DNA of 64,000 nt from an uncultured Lactobacillus sp. (GTDB taxonomy: Bacteria > Bacillota > Bacilli > Lactobacillales > Lactobacillaceae), in assembly GCA_910587695.1 (NCBI GenBank), contig CAJUNC010000001.1, forward strand, positions 62,001 to 126,000. The letters are read 5' to 3'. Positions 7,596 to 17,000 of the stretch are shown one piece after another. The notes beneath the pieces were generated by a model, which searched no databases, was not told the DNA's origin, and saw only the letters and a program-made list of their open reading frames with translations. Every line of letters starts with the position of its first letter. The stretch's first letter is position 1. Both the position numbers and the translations under genes were made by a program.

Positions 7596-8335
7596 TGACA
7601 GATTTAAAAGTAGATGTTACGAATTTAAAGAAAAACTACGGCTCAAATCAAGTGTTAAAGGGCATTGATTTTAAGGTTGCAAATAATGAAGTAGTCGTTT
7701 TGATCGGGCCTTCTGGTTCAGGGAAGAGTACTTTATTGCGTTGCTTGAATAAGCTTGAAGAACCAACTTCTGGGTCGATCGTGATCGATGGGCATGATAT
7801 CAGTGATCCTAAGACAAATATCGATAAGGCTCGTGAAAATATCGGGATGGTATTCCAGCATTTTAACTTGTTCAACAATTTGAGTGTTGGTGAAAATATC
7901 ATGCTAGCACCAGTTGAGTTGGGCAAAGCCAATAAAGATGAAGCGATGACGACCGCCAAAAAATTACTAGAAATGGTCGGTTTAGCTGATAAATTCGATG
8001 CCATGCCAGCTTCTCTTTCAGGCGGGCAAAAACAACGGGTAGCGATCGCACGTGCTTTGGCGATGAATCCAGATATCATGTTGTTTGACGAACCGACCTC
8101 AGCACTTGACCCAGAAATGGTCGGTGATGTTTTGGAAGTTATGAAAGATCTAGCTAAAGATGGGATGACGATGGTCGTTGTGACCCACGAAATGGGCTTT
8201 GCTAAAGAAGTTGCTGATCGTGTCGTCTTCATGGCTGATGGCTATGTTGTCGAAGAAGGACGGCCTGAAGCGATCTTTGAAGATCCACAAAATGAACGGA
8301 CTAAAGCGTTCTTGGAAAAAGTTATCAATATCTAA
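7595..8335 (+). CDS. glnQ: Amino acid ABC transporter ATPase (GlnQ)
   Basis: 246 aa, the nucleotide-binding subunit for the preceding permease. Walker A GPSGSGKST is at residues 38-46, the Q-loop FQHFNLF near 86-92, the signature LSGGQKQR near 139-146, Walker B IMLFDEPTSALD near 158-169 and the switch VVVTHEM near 193-199. It belongs to the polar amino acid (GlnQ/HisP) subfamily. The ATG overlaps the permease stop (TAATGA), so translation is coupled. Followed by a terminator. Confidence 0.95.
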   Translation: MTDLKVDVTNLKKNYGSNQVLKGIDFKVANNEVVVLIGPSGSGKSTLLRCLNKLEEPTSGSIVIDGHDISDPKTNIDKARENIGMVFQHFNLFNNLSVGENIMLAPVELGKANKDEAMTTAKKLLEMVGLADKFDAMPASLSGGQKQRVAIARALAMNPDIMLFDEPTSALDPEMVGDVLEVMKDLAKDGMTMVVVTHEMGFAKEVADRVVFMADGYVVEEGRPEAIFEDPQNERTKAFLEKVINI

Positions 8336-8343
8336 ATATAGAG

Positions 8344-8380
8344 AGTTCTGCTGAGATACTGGCAGAACTTTTTATATTTT
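8344..8380 (+). terminator. Terminator of gln operon
   Basis: AGTTCTGC and GCAGAACT stem with T-rich tail. Confidence 0.7.
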
Positions 8381-8467
8381 TTGGTAAATACCTATGTAAA
8401 AAAATATTGATATATACTATAATGAAAGAGCTTTGATAAAGCAAAAAATTTTTTAGGGGGGATCGAA

Positions 8468-8731
8468 GTGACGCAAGCGATTCTAGTCATGTACGAAAAA
8501 AACGGGGATTATTACCGGATGAACAAAACTTCTTTTGAAAAGTTACCGGTGATCGGTGAGCATATTTATAACAGTGACGGTCTGACTTATCTGATCGAAG
8601 ATGTGGTATCTTTAGCTGGATATGAGTCGGCTAAAGCAGTTACAGCGATCCTCGTAGTTAAACCGACTGCTAAGACTGATCCAGTCAGTGAACTCTATGG
8701 CTTGGATCCTGAAAAAGACTTTGAAATGTAA
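8468..8731 (+). CDS. Small hypothetical protein
   Basis: 87 aa, acidic, soluble. GTG start at 8468 with a GGGGGG ribosome site six to eight bases upstream. The predicted strand-rich pattern (QAILVMYEKNGDYYRM, GLTYLIEDVVSLAG, AVTAILVVKP) suggests a small beta fold. No family is recognised. It is likely expressed alone, since terminators precede and follow it. Confidence 0.55.
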   Translation: MTQAILVMYEKNGDYYRMNKTSFEKLPVIGEHIYNSDGLTYLIEDVVSLAGYESAKAVTAILVVKPTAKTDPVSELYGLDPEKDFEM

Positions 8732-8734
8732 TTG

Positions 8735-8767
8735 AAAGGTGAACTGCTCAAGGTAGTTCACTTTTTT
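8735..8767 (+). terminator. Terminator
   Basis: AAAGGTGAACT and AGTTCACTTT stem followed by T residues. Confidence 0.65.
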
Positions 8768-8834
8768 GCTTGGGTTTGTAATTTGAAGTTATTTTTGCTA
8801 GAGTGTAAATATTACAATGACAGGAGTGATGAAT

Positions 8835-10049
8835 ATGGTAGCAGACACCGAGCTGCCTGCTTCATGGCGCAAAACTTTTATGACCCTCTGGTTAGGGTGT
8901 TTTATGACGGGGTTGAATTTTTCGATGACGATGCCATTTATGGCGCTCTATATTGAAACATTGCACCCCTATGGAAAATTCGAATTGAACTTATATGCGG
9001 GCCTAGCCTTTGCCGTTACATATCTAGCCCAAGCGATCGTTTCACCACTATGGGGCAATCTTGCCGATCAAAAAGGGCGAAAACTCATGTGTTTACGGGC
9101 CTCTGGAGTGATGACTTTTACGATCTTTGCCGTTGGCTTAGTCCACCATGCTTGGACGATCGTGTTACTGCGCTTCGTTCAAGGGGCCTTTTCTGGTTAT
9201 ATCAATAATGCGACTGCTTTTATGGCAGGGGAGACCCCACATGCTCGTTCCGGTGCTGTTATGGCAAATATGATGACAGCTAATGTGACGGGAAATTTGC
9301 TTGGACCACTGGTTGGTGGCCTATTAGCTGGTTTTGCTGGCTATCGAGTAACATTTTTTGTTTGTGGAGCGATGATGGGGATCGTCTTTTTGCTGACCTT
9401 ATTTAATACGAAGGAACATTTTACACCGATCCCAGCTAAAAAGATGAAACCGATGAAAGAGATCTTTGACCACTTAGAAAATAAACAGTTGATCGTTGCA
9501 ATGTTTATCACGACGTTGTTTATCCAATCGGCCTTGATGTCGATCGCACCGATCGTCAGTTTGTTAGTCAAATCATTGATGCACGGTATGGGAAATGTAT
9601 CCTTTGTCAGTGGGGTCGTCGCGGCAATGCCTGGTTTTGGGACTTTGTTAGTCGCTTCCCGGTTAGGTGTCAAGATGGATAAGGTCGGGCCTTTAAAAGT
9701 ATTGATCTTTGGCTTAGTTGCTGCTATGGTAGTCTTTTTACCGATGTATTTTGTAACTTCACCGTGGAGTTTAGGTTTTTGGCGGTTCTTGTTGGGGATC
9801 GCCAATGCAGCGCTATTACCCGCAGTTCAAACGGTCTTGACGGTCAGTGTCCCGCGGGAAGCTTTTGGGCGGATCTTTAGTTATAATCAATCATTTCAAG
9901 CGGCTGGAGCGATGCTTGGCTCGATGATGGGGTCGCTTGTCTCGGGGTTATTCAACTATCAAGCGGTCTTTTTGGTAACAGCAGCCTTGATGGCGTTGAA
10001 TTTACTTTTGATCTGGAAAGTCCATCGTCCGCTTGAAAGCGAAAAATAA
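8835..10049 (+). CDS. MFS multidrug efflux transporter
   Basis: 404 aa with 12 predicted helices. The MFS loop 2-3 motif appears as GNLADQKGRKLMCL, and motif C of drug:H+ antiporters appears in helix 5 as GNLLGPLVGGLLAG. The sequence resembles the PmrA/NorA-type exporters of Gram-positive bacteria; drugs exported cannot be predicted. I start at ATG 8835, eight bases after AGGAGTG; upstream in-frame ATGs at 8817 and 8829 lack usable ribosome sites. Monocistronic between two terminators. Confidence 0.85.
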   Translation: MVADTELPASWRKTFMTLWLGCFMTGLNFSMTMPFMALYIETLHPYGKFELNLYAGLAFAVTYLAQAIVSPLWGNLADQKGRKLMCLRASGVMTFTIFAVGLVHHAWTIVLLRFVQGAFSGYINNATAFMAGETPHARSGAVMANMMTANVTGNLLGPLVGGLLAGFAGYRVTFFVCGAMMGIVFLLTLFNTKEHFTPIPAKKMKPMKEIFDHLENKQLIVAMFITTLFIQSALMSIAPIVSLLVKSLMHGMGNVSFVSGVVAAMPGFGTLLVASRLGVKMDKVGPLKVLIFGLVAAMVVFLPMYFVTSPWSLGFWRFLLGIANAALLPAVQTVLTVSVPREAFGRIFSYNQSFQAAGAMLGSMMGSLVSGLFNYQAVFLVTAALMALNLLLIWKVHRPLESEK

Positions 10050-10076
10050 TCAAAGAGTGTGGTAACACATATAAGT

Positions 10077-10127
10077 AACAAGGACCTCACCATGATGCGT
10101 TTTTTACATCGTGGTGAGGTCCTTGTT
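10077..10127. terminator. Bidirectional terminator
   Basis: 21-base inverted repeat (10077-10097, 10107-10127) with T-rich loop, between convergent genes. It shares the CATCGTGGT arm end with the hairpin at 605-660. Confidence 0.85.
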
Positions 10128-10146
10128 TATAATAGCAACTAAGCTA

Positions 10147-10491
10147 CTATTCAAACGAGAGCTCCAATAAGTACATGTTTTTTTCGGTCAAATGCGATGT
10201 TGTGGCCCAAACTTCGTGGTGATCGATGTAGTCATGACCTGCTAGTTGCCAAAAACTGTCTAAAAGATCACCGTTTTGAGCTAAAAAGTCATCAGTCAAA
10301 CAATTGACCATTAATTTGTTGTCGGGAAAATAAATATTTGCATCAGCGACTTTGACTGCATCTTTGAAAAAAATCTGGATCACATTGTCATAACGTGATC
10401 TCAAGGCAAAGATCTTTTCAGGATGGCGTCTCAAATATGATAAAATGTTGAAGATCGAATCAGAATTACTTGCCAAAAATATTACCCCCAT
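10147..10491 (-). CDS. Hypothetical protein
   Basis: Up to 114 aa, soluble, of unrecognised family. Features: a leading helix SIFNILSYLRRHPEKIFALRS, alternating hydrophobic strands VIQIFF and KLMVNCL, and a C-terminal NMYLLELSFE strand. The ATG at 10491 has no ribosome site; the TTG at codon 6 (10476) has GGGGGT eight bases upstream and is a credible alternative start giving 109 aa. Convergent with the MFS gene. Confidence 0.55.
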   Translation of the reverse strand: MGVIFLASNSDSIFNILSYLRRHPEKIFALRSRYDNVIQIFFKDAVKVADANIYFPDNKLMVNCLTDDFLAQNGDLLDSFWQLAGHDYIDHHEVWATTSHLTEKNMYLLELSFE

Positions 10492-10554
10492 TGTCTATCA
10501 ACATTTTAGCACAATAATTTGAATTATGGCTGCGAGAAGTTTTAGGTAAAATGT

Positions 10555-10583
10555 TTTGCATGTTGACGTGGTAAACCTATAAT
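10555..10583 (+). promoter_or_regulatory. Promoter of phosphatase-hydrolase operon
   Basis: TTTGCA (10555-10560), 17-base spacer, TATAAT (10578-10583). Confidence 0.65.
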
Positions 10584-10623
10584 AGAGATAGGTGTTTTTA
10601 GAAAAAGAGAGTTGGTGAAACTA

Positions 10624-11289
10624 GTGATACATTTTTATTTAGTCCGCCATGGACAGACACGTTTGAATCGATCGCGCCGATTGCAGGGAACAACGAATTC
10701 TCCGTTGACCAAAAAAGGGATCCGCATGGCAAAGCGGCTAGGCAAAGAATTGGAAAATATTCGTTTTGAAGCTGTTTACACGAGTGATCTCCAGCGGACA
10801 AAAGAAACAGCGCGCTATATTCTCGCGGAAAATAAACGGGGTTATCCGCCCATTTATAGTGATCCCGATCTGCGTGAATTGAGCTTTGGCAAATTTGAAG
10901 AAGCTAATAATTTTACGATGGTCCCTACAGCTTTGCGGACCCTGGGTTTGCGCAAGATCTTGCGGGCCTTTGCCAATGAAGAGCATGTCTCTGAGTTGAC
11001 CGAGCTTTTTCGCACGATGGATGGTGAAGAAGAGATCGAGACGTCGGTTCACCTCGAACAGCGATTCACCCGAGCTTTAAAGACGATCGCATGTGAATAT
11101 GAAGGTAAGGATTGCAACATTTTGATCGTAACGCATGGCTTGATCTTGTCTAATTTTTTAGAGTCGTTAAACGGTGATGTACCGCTATTTTTAGTCGACA
11201 ACTCTCGAGCAAGTCGGGTAGACTATGATGATGGTAAATTTAAGATCATCTATATCAATCAATTGAAACAAGAGGAAAGTTGGGCATGA
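10624..11289 (+). CDS. Histidine phosphatase family protein
   Basis: Phosphoglycerate mutase-like fold. The catalytic RHGQT motif is at the N-terminus (FYLVRHGQTRLN), with the phosphate-binding SDLQRTKETA, acid/base DPDLRELSFGKFE and the second histidine in VTHGLILS. Family members dephosphorylate small phosphates or sugars; the substrate is unknown. I favour GTG 10624 (about 221 aa), which puts the RHG motif at the usual distance from the N-terminus, with GGTG upstream; in-frame TTG 10612 and GTG 10615 are alternatives. The stop overlaps the next start in ATGA, so the two genes form an operon. Confidence 0.82.
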   Translation: MIHFYLVRHGQTRLNRSRRLQGTTNSPLTKKGIRMAKRLGKELENIRFEAVYTSDLQRTKETARYILAENKRGYPPIYSDPDLRELSFGKFEEANNFTMVPTALRTLGLRKILRAFANEEHVSELTELFRTMDGEEEIETSVHLEQRFTRALKTIACEYEGKDCNILIVTHGLILSNFLESLNGDVPLFLVDNSRASRVDYDDGKFKIIYINQLKQEESWA

Positions 11290-12287
11290 ACGAAAAAACA
11301 GTTGCCTTATTACACCAGCTAGTAGAGCAAAAGATCGTTCCAGGGATCTCTTATGCCATGATCTGCCAAGATGATATCCAAACTGAAGTCTTTGGCAATA
11401 AGCAACTGGTTCCAGTGATAAAGCCACTAGAAGATGGGGCATTATATGATCTGGCTTCGTTGACTAAAGTCATTGGGACGACAACGGTGATCTTACAGCT
11501 GTTGGAGGCTAAAAAGCTACGATTGGACGATCGAGTCGCTAAATATTTACCGCGGTTCACCGATCAAAGGGTGACTCTGCGCCACTTATTGACCCACACG
11601 TCTGCTCTTAGTGGTTACATAAAAAATCGCGATCAACTACCACCAGTTGAATTGATGGCAGCTTTGTATACCTTGAAACCAGCTGCTTGGCTGGGTAAAA
11701 AGGTAGTTTACGCCGATATCGGACTGATCTTATTGGGACAGGTCATTGAAGCTTTTTACCATCGACCTGTGCAAGAAGTGATCACAACTGAGGTTTTACG
11801 GCCGTTGGGTATGAAAGCTTCGACCTTTGCCCCCCAAAAAAAGCAATGTGTTCCAACTGAACTAACGGCGACTAGAGGCTTGATCCAGGGGGAAGTTCAT
11901 GATCCCAAAGCTTTTATTTTAGGTGAGCATTGTGGATCGGCGGGATTATTTTCTAACTTAGCCGACCTGATCAAATTTGCCAAATGGATGCTTGCTCCCC
12001 AAACGATCCCAGGGGTGTTAACACCAGAAACGGTCGCGATGCTCTATGCTGACCATACCCCGACTCATGATCTTGGACGCTCGCTGGGCTGGGATCTGCG
12101 TTATGATCGTAGCGCTACGCCTTGTCTTTATCATACTGGATTTACCGGAACTTTTATGCTACTTGATCAAAAAGGTAAAAATGCCTTGATCGTTTTATCA
12201 AATCGCGTACATCCAAGTGCAGATAATGAAGCATTTTTAGAATGGCGTGATAAGATCATCGCTACATATCTTGCGGAAAAGGACTAA
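11286..12287 (+). CDS. Serine hydrolase of the beta-lactamase/class C esterase family
   Basis: 333 aa with the penicillin-recognising fold. The active-site SxxK is SLTK at residues 58-61, the second motif is YAD at 142-144 (where beta-lactamases have YxN), and the third is HTGFTG near residue 283. Lack of a signal peptide implies a cytoplasmic protein, so an esterase or D-amino-peptide hydrolase is more likely than a penicillin-binding role. Start ATG 11286 overlaps the stop of the phosphatase by four bases, with GAGGAAAG upstream. Confidence 0.8.
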   Translation: MNEKTVALLHQLVEQKIVPGISYAMICQDDIQTEVFGNKQLVPVIKPLEDGALYDLASLTKVIGTTTVILQLLEAKKLRLDDRVAKYLPRFTDQRVTLRHLLTHTSALSGYIKNRDQLPPVELMAALYTLKPAAWLGKKVVYADIGLILLGQVIEAFYHRPVQEVITTEVLRPLGMKASTFAPQKKQCVPTELTATRGLIQGEVHDPKAFILGEHCGSAGLFSNLADLIKFAKWMLAPQTIPGVLTPETVAMLYADHTPTHDLGRSLGWDLRYDRSATPCLYHTGFTGTFMLLDQKGKNALIVLSNRVHPSADNEAFLEWRDKIIATYLAEKD

Positions 12288-12297
12288 GTGGAAAAGG

Positions 12298-12325
12298 TTT
12301 ACAATTTATTTGGGTGTGATAGAAT
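12298..12325 (+). promoter_or_regulatory. Promoter of manA
   Basis: TTTACA (12298-12303), 16-base spacer, TAGAAT (12320-12325). Confidence 0.55.
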
Positions 12326-12354
12326 AAATGTATAGACTTTTATGTGAGGCGATG

Positions 12355-13326
12355 ATGAATATGAGTAGTGAACCATTATTTTTAAAACCATATTTTCAAG
12401 AAAAAATTTGGGGTGGCGATCGTTTACATACTGAATACGGTTATCAGATCCCAAGTGATCATACGGGGGAATGTTGGGCGATCTCGGCCCACCAACATGG
12501 ACCAGCACTTATTGAAAATGGACCATACAAAGGGCTGACTTTGACTGAGGTCTGGGATAAGCACCGTGAAGTTTTTGGTAACGCTAAAGGCGATGTTTTC
12601 CCGCTATTGACGAAGATCTTAGATGCTAAAGCCGATCTTTCGGTTCAAGTGCACCCAGATGATGTCTATGCTAAAGAGCATGAAGGCGAATTGGGCAAGA
12701 CTGAATGTTGGTATGTGTTAGCTGCCGATAAAGGAGCTCAGATGTATTACGGTCATCATGCAAAGACGCGTGAGAAGTTAGCTGAGATGATCGAAAATAA
12801 ACAGTGGGATAAGTTGTTACGCAAGATACCAGTCAAAGCTGGTGACTTCTTATATGTTCCAGCAGGCACGATCCATGCGATCGGTAGAGGGATCATGGTC
12901 CTTGAGACCCAACAAAGTTCAGATACGACTTATCGCTTGTATGACTTTGATCGCATCGATAAAACGACCGGTAAAAAACGGGAGTTGCATTTAAAACGAT
13001 CGATCGATGTGACCAACGTTCCTCATCTCGATCCTAAATTGGATATTCAAACGACTGTAACAGGTGATAAAAAAGTTACCCGTTTTGTCGATACGGATTT
13101 CTTTGCGGTCTATAAATGGCAGATCGATGGCAGTGCAATTTTTGAACGCCAACAAGCACCATATACATTGGTCTCTGTCTTAGATGGAAATGGACAATTA
13201 GAAGTAGATGGTCGCACCTATGAACTTAAGAAGGGGATGCATTTTATCTTACCTTATGCCGTCAAATCTTGGACATTAGCAGGAAAGATGATGTTGATCG
13301 CCTCTGAACCAGGTAAAAAAGCATAA
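12355..13326 (+). CDS. manA: Mannose-6-phosphate isomerase, class I
   Basis: Zinc enzyme interconverting mannose-6-P and fructose-6-P, linking mannose uptake to glycolysis and to mannose-containing polymers. The KPYFQEKIWGGDRL N-terminus, the QVHPDD zinc motif, KTECWYVL, and FLYVPAGTIHAIGRGIMVLETQ are all diagnostic of the short (about 320 aa) Gram-positive form. Several in-frame ATGs exist (12352, 12355, 12361); 12355 has the best spacing from GAGGCG. Monocistronic, with promoter and terminator visible. Confidence 0.93.
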   Translation: MNMSSEPLFLKPYFQEKIWGGDRLHTEYGYQIPSDHTGECWAISAHQHGPALIENGPYKGLTLTEVWDKHREVFGNAKGDVFPLLTKILDAKADLSVQVHPDDVYAKEHEGELGKTECWYVLAADKGAQMYYGHHAKTREKLAEMIENKQWDKLLRKIPVKAGDFLYVPAGTIHAIGRGIMVLETQQSSDTTYRLYDFDRIDKTTGKKRELHLKRSIDVTNVPHLDPKLDIQTTVTGDKKVTRFVDTDFFAVYKWQIDGSAIFERQQAPYTLVSVLDGNGQLEVDGRTYELKKGMHFILPYAVKSWTLAGKMMLIASEPGKKA

Positions 13327-13335
13327 TTAAAGTCG

Positions 13336-13371
13336 AAAAGCCTCGTTGTGAAAACAACGAGGCTTTTTTTG
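13336..13371 (+). terminator. Terminator of manA
   Basis: AAAAGCCTCGTTGT and ACAACGAGGCTTTT stem with a GAAA tetraloop and T tract. Confidence 0.9.
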
Positions 13372-13674
13372 TAACAAAAATGTAATAAAAAAATTAGGCG
13401 GAAGAATACATAATTTAAATATTATTTATTCATTTATAAAAATTAAATATCTTAAATTTTAGTAATTTATATAGTTATTCCCAAGGCCTGTCACAATAAG
13501 GTCAAATTGTTAAATTCGAATAAACTGCATAAAAATAATTAATTGGATTGTCAAGATATTTTTAACTGTATTATGAGAAAAAGAGGTGGTTTTAGGTTAA
13601 AATTACCTTGTCTTAAAATTAGAATAATGATAGTATCGGGTGTGTTAAAAATAAGTGAAAGGTGGCTTCCACAT
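13372..13674 (+). promoter_or_regulatory. AT-rich leader and promoter of the T7SS locus
   Basis: About 300 bases without a credible gene. The best promoter is TTGTCT (13608-13613), 17-base spacer, TAGTAT (13631-13636), 38 bases before the esxA start. An open frame running in from 13543 is only an upstream extension of esxA and has no family support. Confidence 0.5.
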
Positions 13675-13968
13675 ATGGGCGCAATTTCCGTAACTCCTGA
13701 GCAATTACGTGCTTCAGCAAAAGTTTACATCCATGCATCACAAGAGATAACTCAACAGATGCAACGGGTACAAAATGAGAATAACACGATGGCAAATGAA
13801 TGGCGAGGGCAAGCTTTTCAGGCTTATCTCCAACAATTTGAACAATTGAAGGGGAATGTCAATCAAATGACACAGCTTTTAGAGCAGATCGATCAACAGC
13901 TTGAAAAATACGCTAATACCGTTGAACAACGGGATAACGAAGATCGCAACGCTTTTGGTTTGCACTAA
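13675..13968 (+). CDS. esxA: WXG100 family T7SS substrate EsxA
   Basis: 97 aa helical hairpin, the hallmark secreted protein of type VII systems. The turn motif is W43-R44-G45 (NEWRGQAFQAY), flanked by two amphipathic helices, with acidic C-terminal residues. Normal length. ATG 13675 has AAAGGTGG nine bases upstream. It is first in the T7SSb locus and is separated from esaA by a hairpin, a layout that typically lets esxA be transcribed at higher levels than the machinery genes. Confidence 0.93.
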   Translation: MGAISVTPEQLRASAKVYIHASQEITQQMQRVQNENNTMANEWRGQAFQAYLQQFEQLKGNVNQMTQLLEQIDQQLEKYANTVEQRDNEDRNAFGLH

Positions 13969-13973
13969 GTTTT

Positions 13974-14012
13974 AAAGGGACCCCAATTTTGTAAGTTGGG
14001 GCCCTTTTTTGG
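13974..14012 (+). terminator. Hairpin/partial terminator between esxA and esaA
   Basis: AAAGGGACCCCAA and TTGGGGCCCTTTT pair with one bulge; six T residues follow. Probably attenuates read-through into esaA. Confidence 0.7.
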
Positions 14013-14041
14013 TAAGAAAAAAGAAGAGGTGAACGATACGC

Positions 14042-17000
14042 ATGAAAAAAAACATAACTAAGCGACATTTCAGTTTAGCGTTGATCAGTTTATTAGGGGG
14101 ATGTTTGGTGTTTAGTTTAGTCTGGTTAGGCCTTAAAAACCCAAGTGTTATGCGACATGATGAAAACGCGCAGGCTAATAATAAAGTTCGCTATGTCTTA
14201 GTTAATCAGGATAACGGAGCAAAATTCAACGGTAAAGAGTATAACTTGGGGGGCGACTTTTTAAAGCTCGTCTCACGTGATAAAGAACACGATTGGCAAA
14301 CAGCACCATTTGATATGGCAGAGGCAGGGATGAATGATGGAACTTATGATGTTGAAGTTGTGATCCCAGAAAATTTTTCGTCGCGGATCTTAGCTCTGCA
14401 AAGCACTGATCCTAAGCAAGCTGGGATCAGTTACCGAGTCCGCAAAGGGCAAAATGAGATGACCAATCAAGTTGTGGGGCGAAACGTTGACAATTTGATC
14501 AATTATTTCAATAACCGTGTCGTGCGGATGTATTTTTCGAGTTTAGTTGGTAACTTGCGGAGTGCTCAAGTTGCGATGCAAAGAGGAGCTGATCGACAAA
14601 AAAATCAAGTTAGCGATCTTTCCAGTCAAGTCCAAGCACCATTTCAAGGCTTAAATGATCAATTTGCTACGATCTTTAAGACAGCCAGTGTTTTAGATGA
14701 AGATCGACAAGCAAGTGTTCAAGCCGATGAAGCTTTTAGTCATAGTGTTCAAGCGTTATTACAGGGATTAGATCAAGACTTGACGAGCAATAATGAGGCT
14801 GAGCAAGCTGCCCGCACAGCTTTACATGATAAGTTAGAAGAACAGCTCAAGCTCTATGAAGCATTGACCGAGAAAAGTTCAGCTTATCAATTGAATGTTA
14901 GCAATTATTTTACAGATACAGCACCAGTTTTACCACTTTATGATACTTCAACTGCTTTAGTCAGTGTCGTTTCTAGTGATCAGGTGGCTTTGACCAAGCA
15001 GTTGCAACAGTTAAATGAACAGTATCAAACTTTGCATTCGTTGCAACAACAGCTAGAAAAAGAGTACGGTCTGACCCAGACGACAGCAGAAGAGAATCTA
15101 GCCACGCTAAAGGCTAAATTAAATGGTGATAATGGCAATAATACGCAGATCTTGACCTCCTTTGAAGCACAGTTAAAGAAAAAGTTATCCAAGTTGGGGG
15201 TAGCAACTGAATTGACTCAAACTGATGGTGAATTAAAAGATCTTTGGTCTAAGCAAGATCAAAAAGATTATCAAGTTGCCACGCAGATCTTGAGTAAATA
15301 TGCTAAAAATCTTGGGATCGATCAGGGTAAGCAAGTGACTTATCTCAAAGAAAATGCTAAAGAAGAAAATTACCAAGCTAAAGTGACCTTAGATCTAACG
15401 GCAGATAAACCTAATGTGATCTGGCTAAAGGGGAATGGGACAGCTGTAACTTTAGCACAAAATGATATTATTTCGACTTTGCAACAAGCGGGCTATCAAG
15501 ATGTCAAGATGACTCCTGTTAGCCAAGGGCGTTTTACAGTTAGTTTTGCTCGACCACAAACAACGACTGCTGTAGCTAAGACCGAATCAGAAGCTGCAAA
15601 GACTTCAAAAAACAGTGAGTCAGCTAAAGACTCTAGTTTGACTGAAAATAGTTCAACGCCCCAAGAAGAGACGACCGTGCAGACACCAAGTGTTACACCA
15701 CTTCCAGCTAACTGTGCAGTAGAAATGACCGTTGACTACCAGATCAAAGAAACGACTGATTATGAGTGGAGCGTCAATGGTCAAGTCCAAAACACGGGTC
15801 GTTTCGTAGTGGTCGCGCAAAAAAATAGCACTGAACTGAACCAAAATGTAGTGCAAACTTTGGCTTTGGCACATGAAATCATGGCTGTTTATAGCAGAGA
15901 AGAAGACCTGAGCAACTTTTTAGCTACACAAGGACAAGATAAGATCGTTGCAAGTCCTGATTCATTGGCAGCATTGGTCACTAAGAGTGCAAAACTTAGT
16001 CCTGAGCTAGAACGATATGCCACTAAATTAGTGGGGCAATACACTAAATTAAGCCAACAAGTCGATCGTCTAGGAAAAGCAACGGGCCAACTTACACTCG
16101 ATGAGAAAACCCCAGATCCGATCAAGACGTTAAACGAGATCAGCCAAAGCTTGAATGAAGCTGGCTTACAAAGTTATCTTAAACAGGTAGCTGGGATCAT
16201 TGAGTGGTATAACAACGCTCAGTTAGCGGTCAATGCAGCTAAAAGCGACCAGTCAGATGCTAAGACCGTGCCACTGACAATGGCAAGTGCTACGGCTGAG
16301 GTGAGACCTGAGCAGTTGACACAACAGTATCAAACTTTGAAAGCTTCTTTGACTACTGGAACAAAGGAATTGACGACAACTGATAAGGTAGATACTAAAG
16401 GGTTACGCCCGATCATAAAAGATCTCACGAACAATACCACTAAGTTGCAACAGACGACGGAAGGTATCAAGACTAGCTTGAGTCAAAATCTAAAGAATAG
16501 TCAAAAACAAGCTAATAATGATCGAGATTATGCTAAAGCATTCAATACAGTTATGCAGAATGCACGTAATGGCGAAGCCGACAACAGTAAGGTCTATAAT
16601 TTCTTGACTGATCCGATCAAAGCTACTGGTTCATATACGGCGATGCCAAAGCATTCGTTAGTACCGTATTTTATGACAGTGATCGGGGCCTTGAGTGCAG
16701 TCTTTATTGGCTTTGGGATCGCTAAATATTTACCTAAGCGGACGATCTCAGAACAAGAAGCTTTGATCGAACATACGCGTGCATGGCTGAATCTACCTAG
16801 TGTCATTTTGACATTTGCGATCAGCTTGGGCTTAGGTGTGATCTTTGCTTTGAGTACGTACAATGTGTCAGAGAGCGGCTCTAGAACAGCTTGGTTTATC
16901 TATGCGATCACGATCATGATGCTTTTAACGAGTTTGATCACAGCGGGGGCCCGGATGCAACGTGAAGTAACGCTCTTTATCTTTGGGTTAGTTTTAGGTC

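Noticed and set aside
8732..8956. 74-codon frame before the MFS gene
   Set aside because: It overlaps the first 120 bases of the MFS gene in another frame and runs through a terminator hairpin; no protein-like pattern.
11286..12287. Serine hydrolase as an antibiotic resistance beta-lactamase
   Set aside because: No signal peptide, second motif is YAD, and it is in an operon with a phosphatase; family members are mostly esterases or peptidases.
13543..13674. Upstream extension of esxA
   Set aside because: WXG100 proteins are about 100 aa; the extension is basic, low complexity, contains the likely promoter, and the AAAGGTGG site points to 13675.
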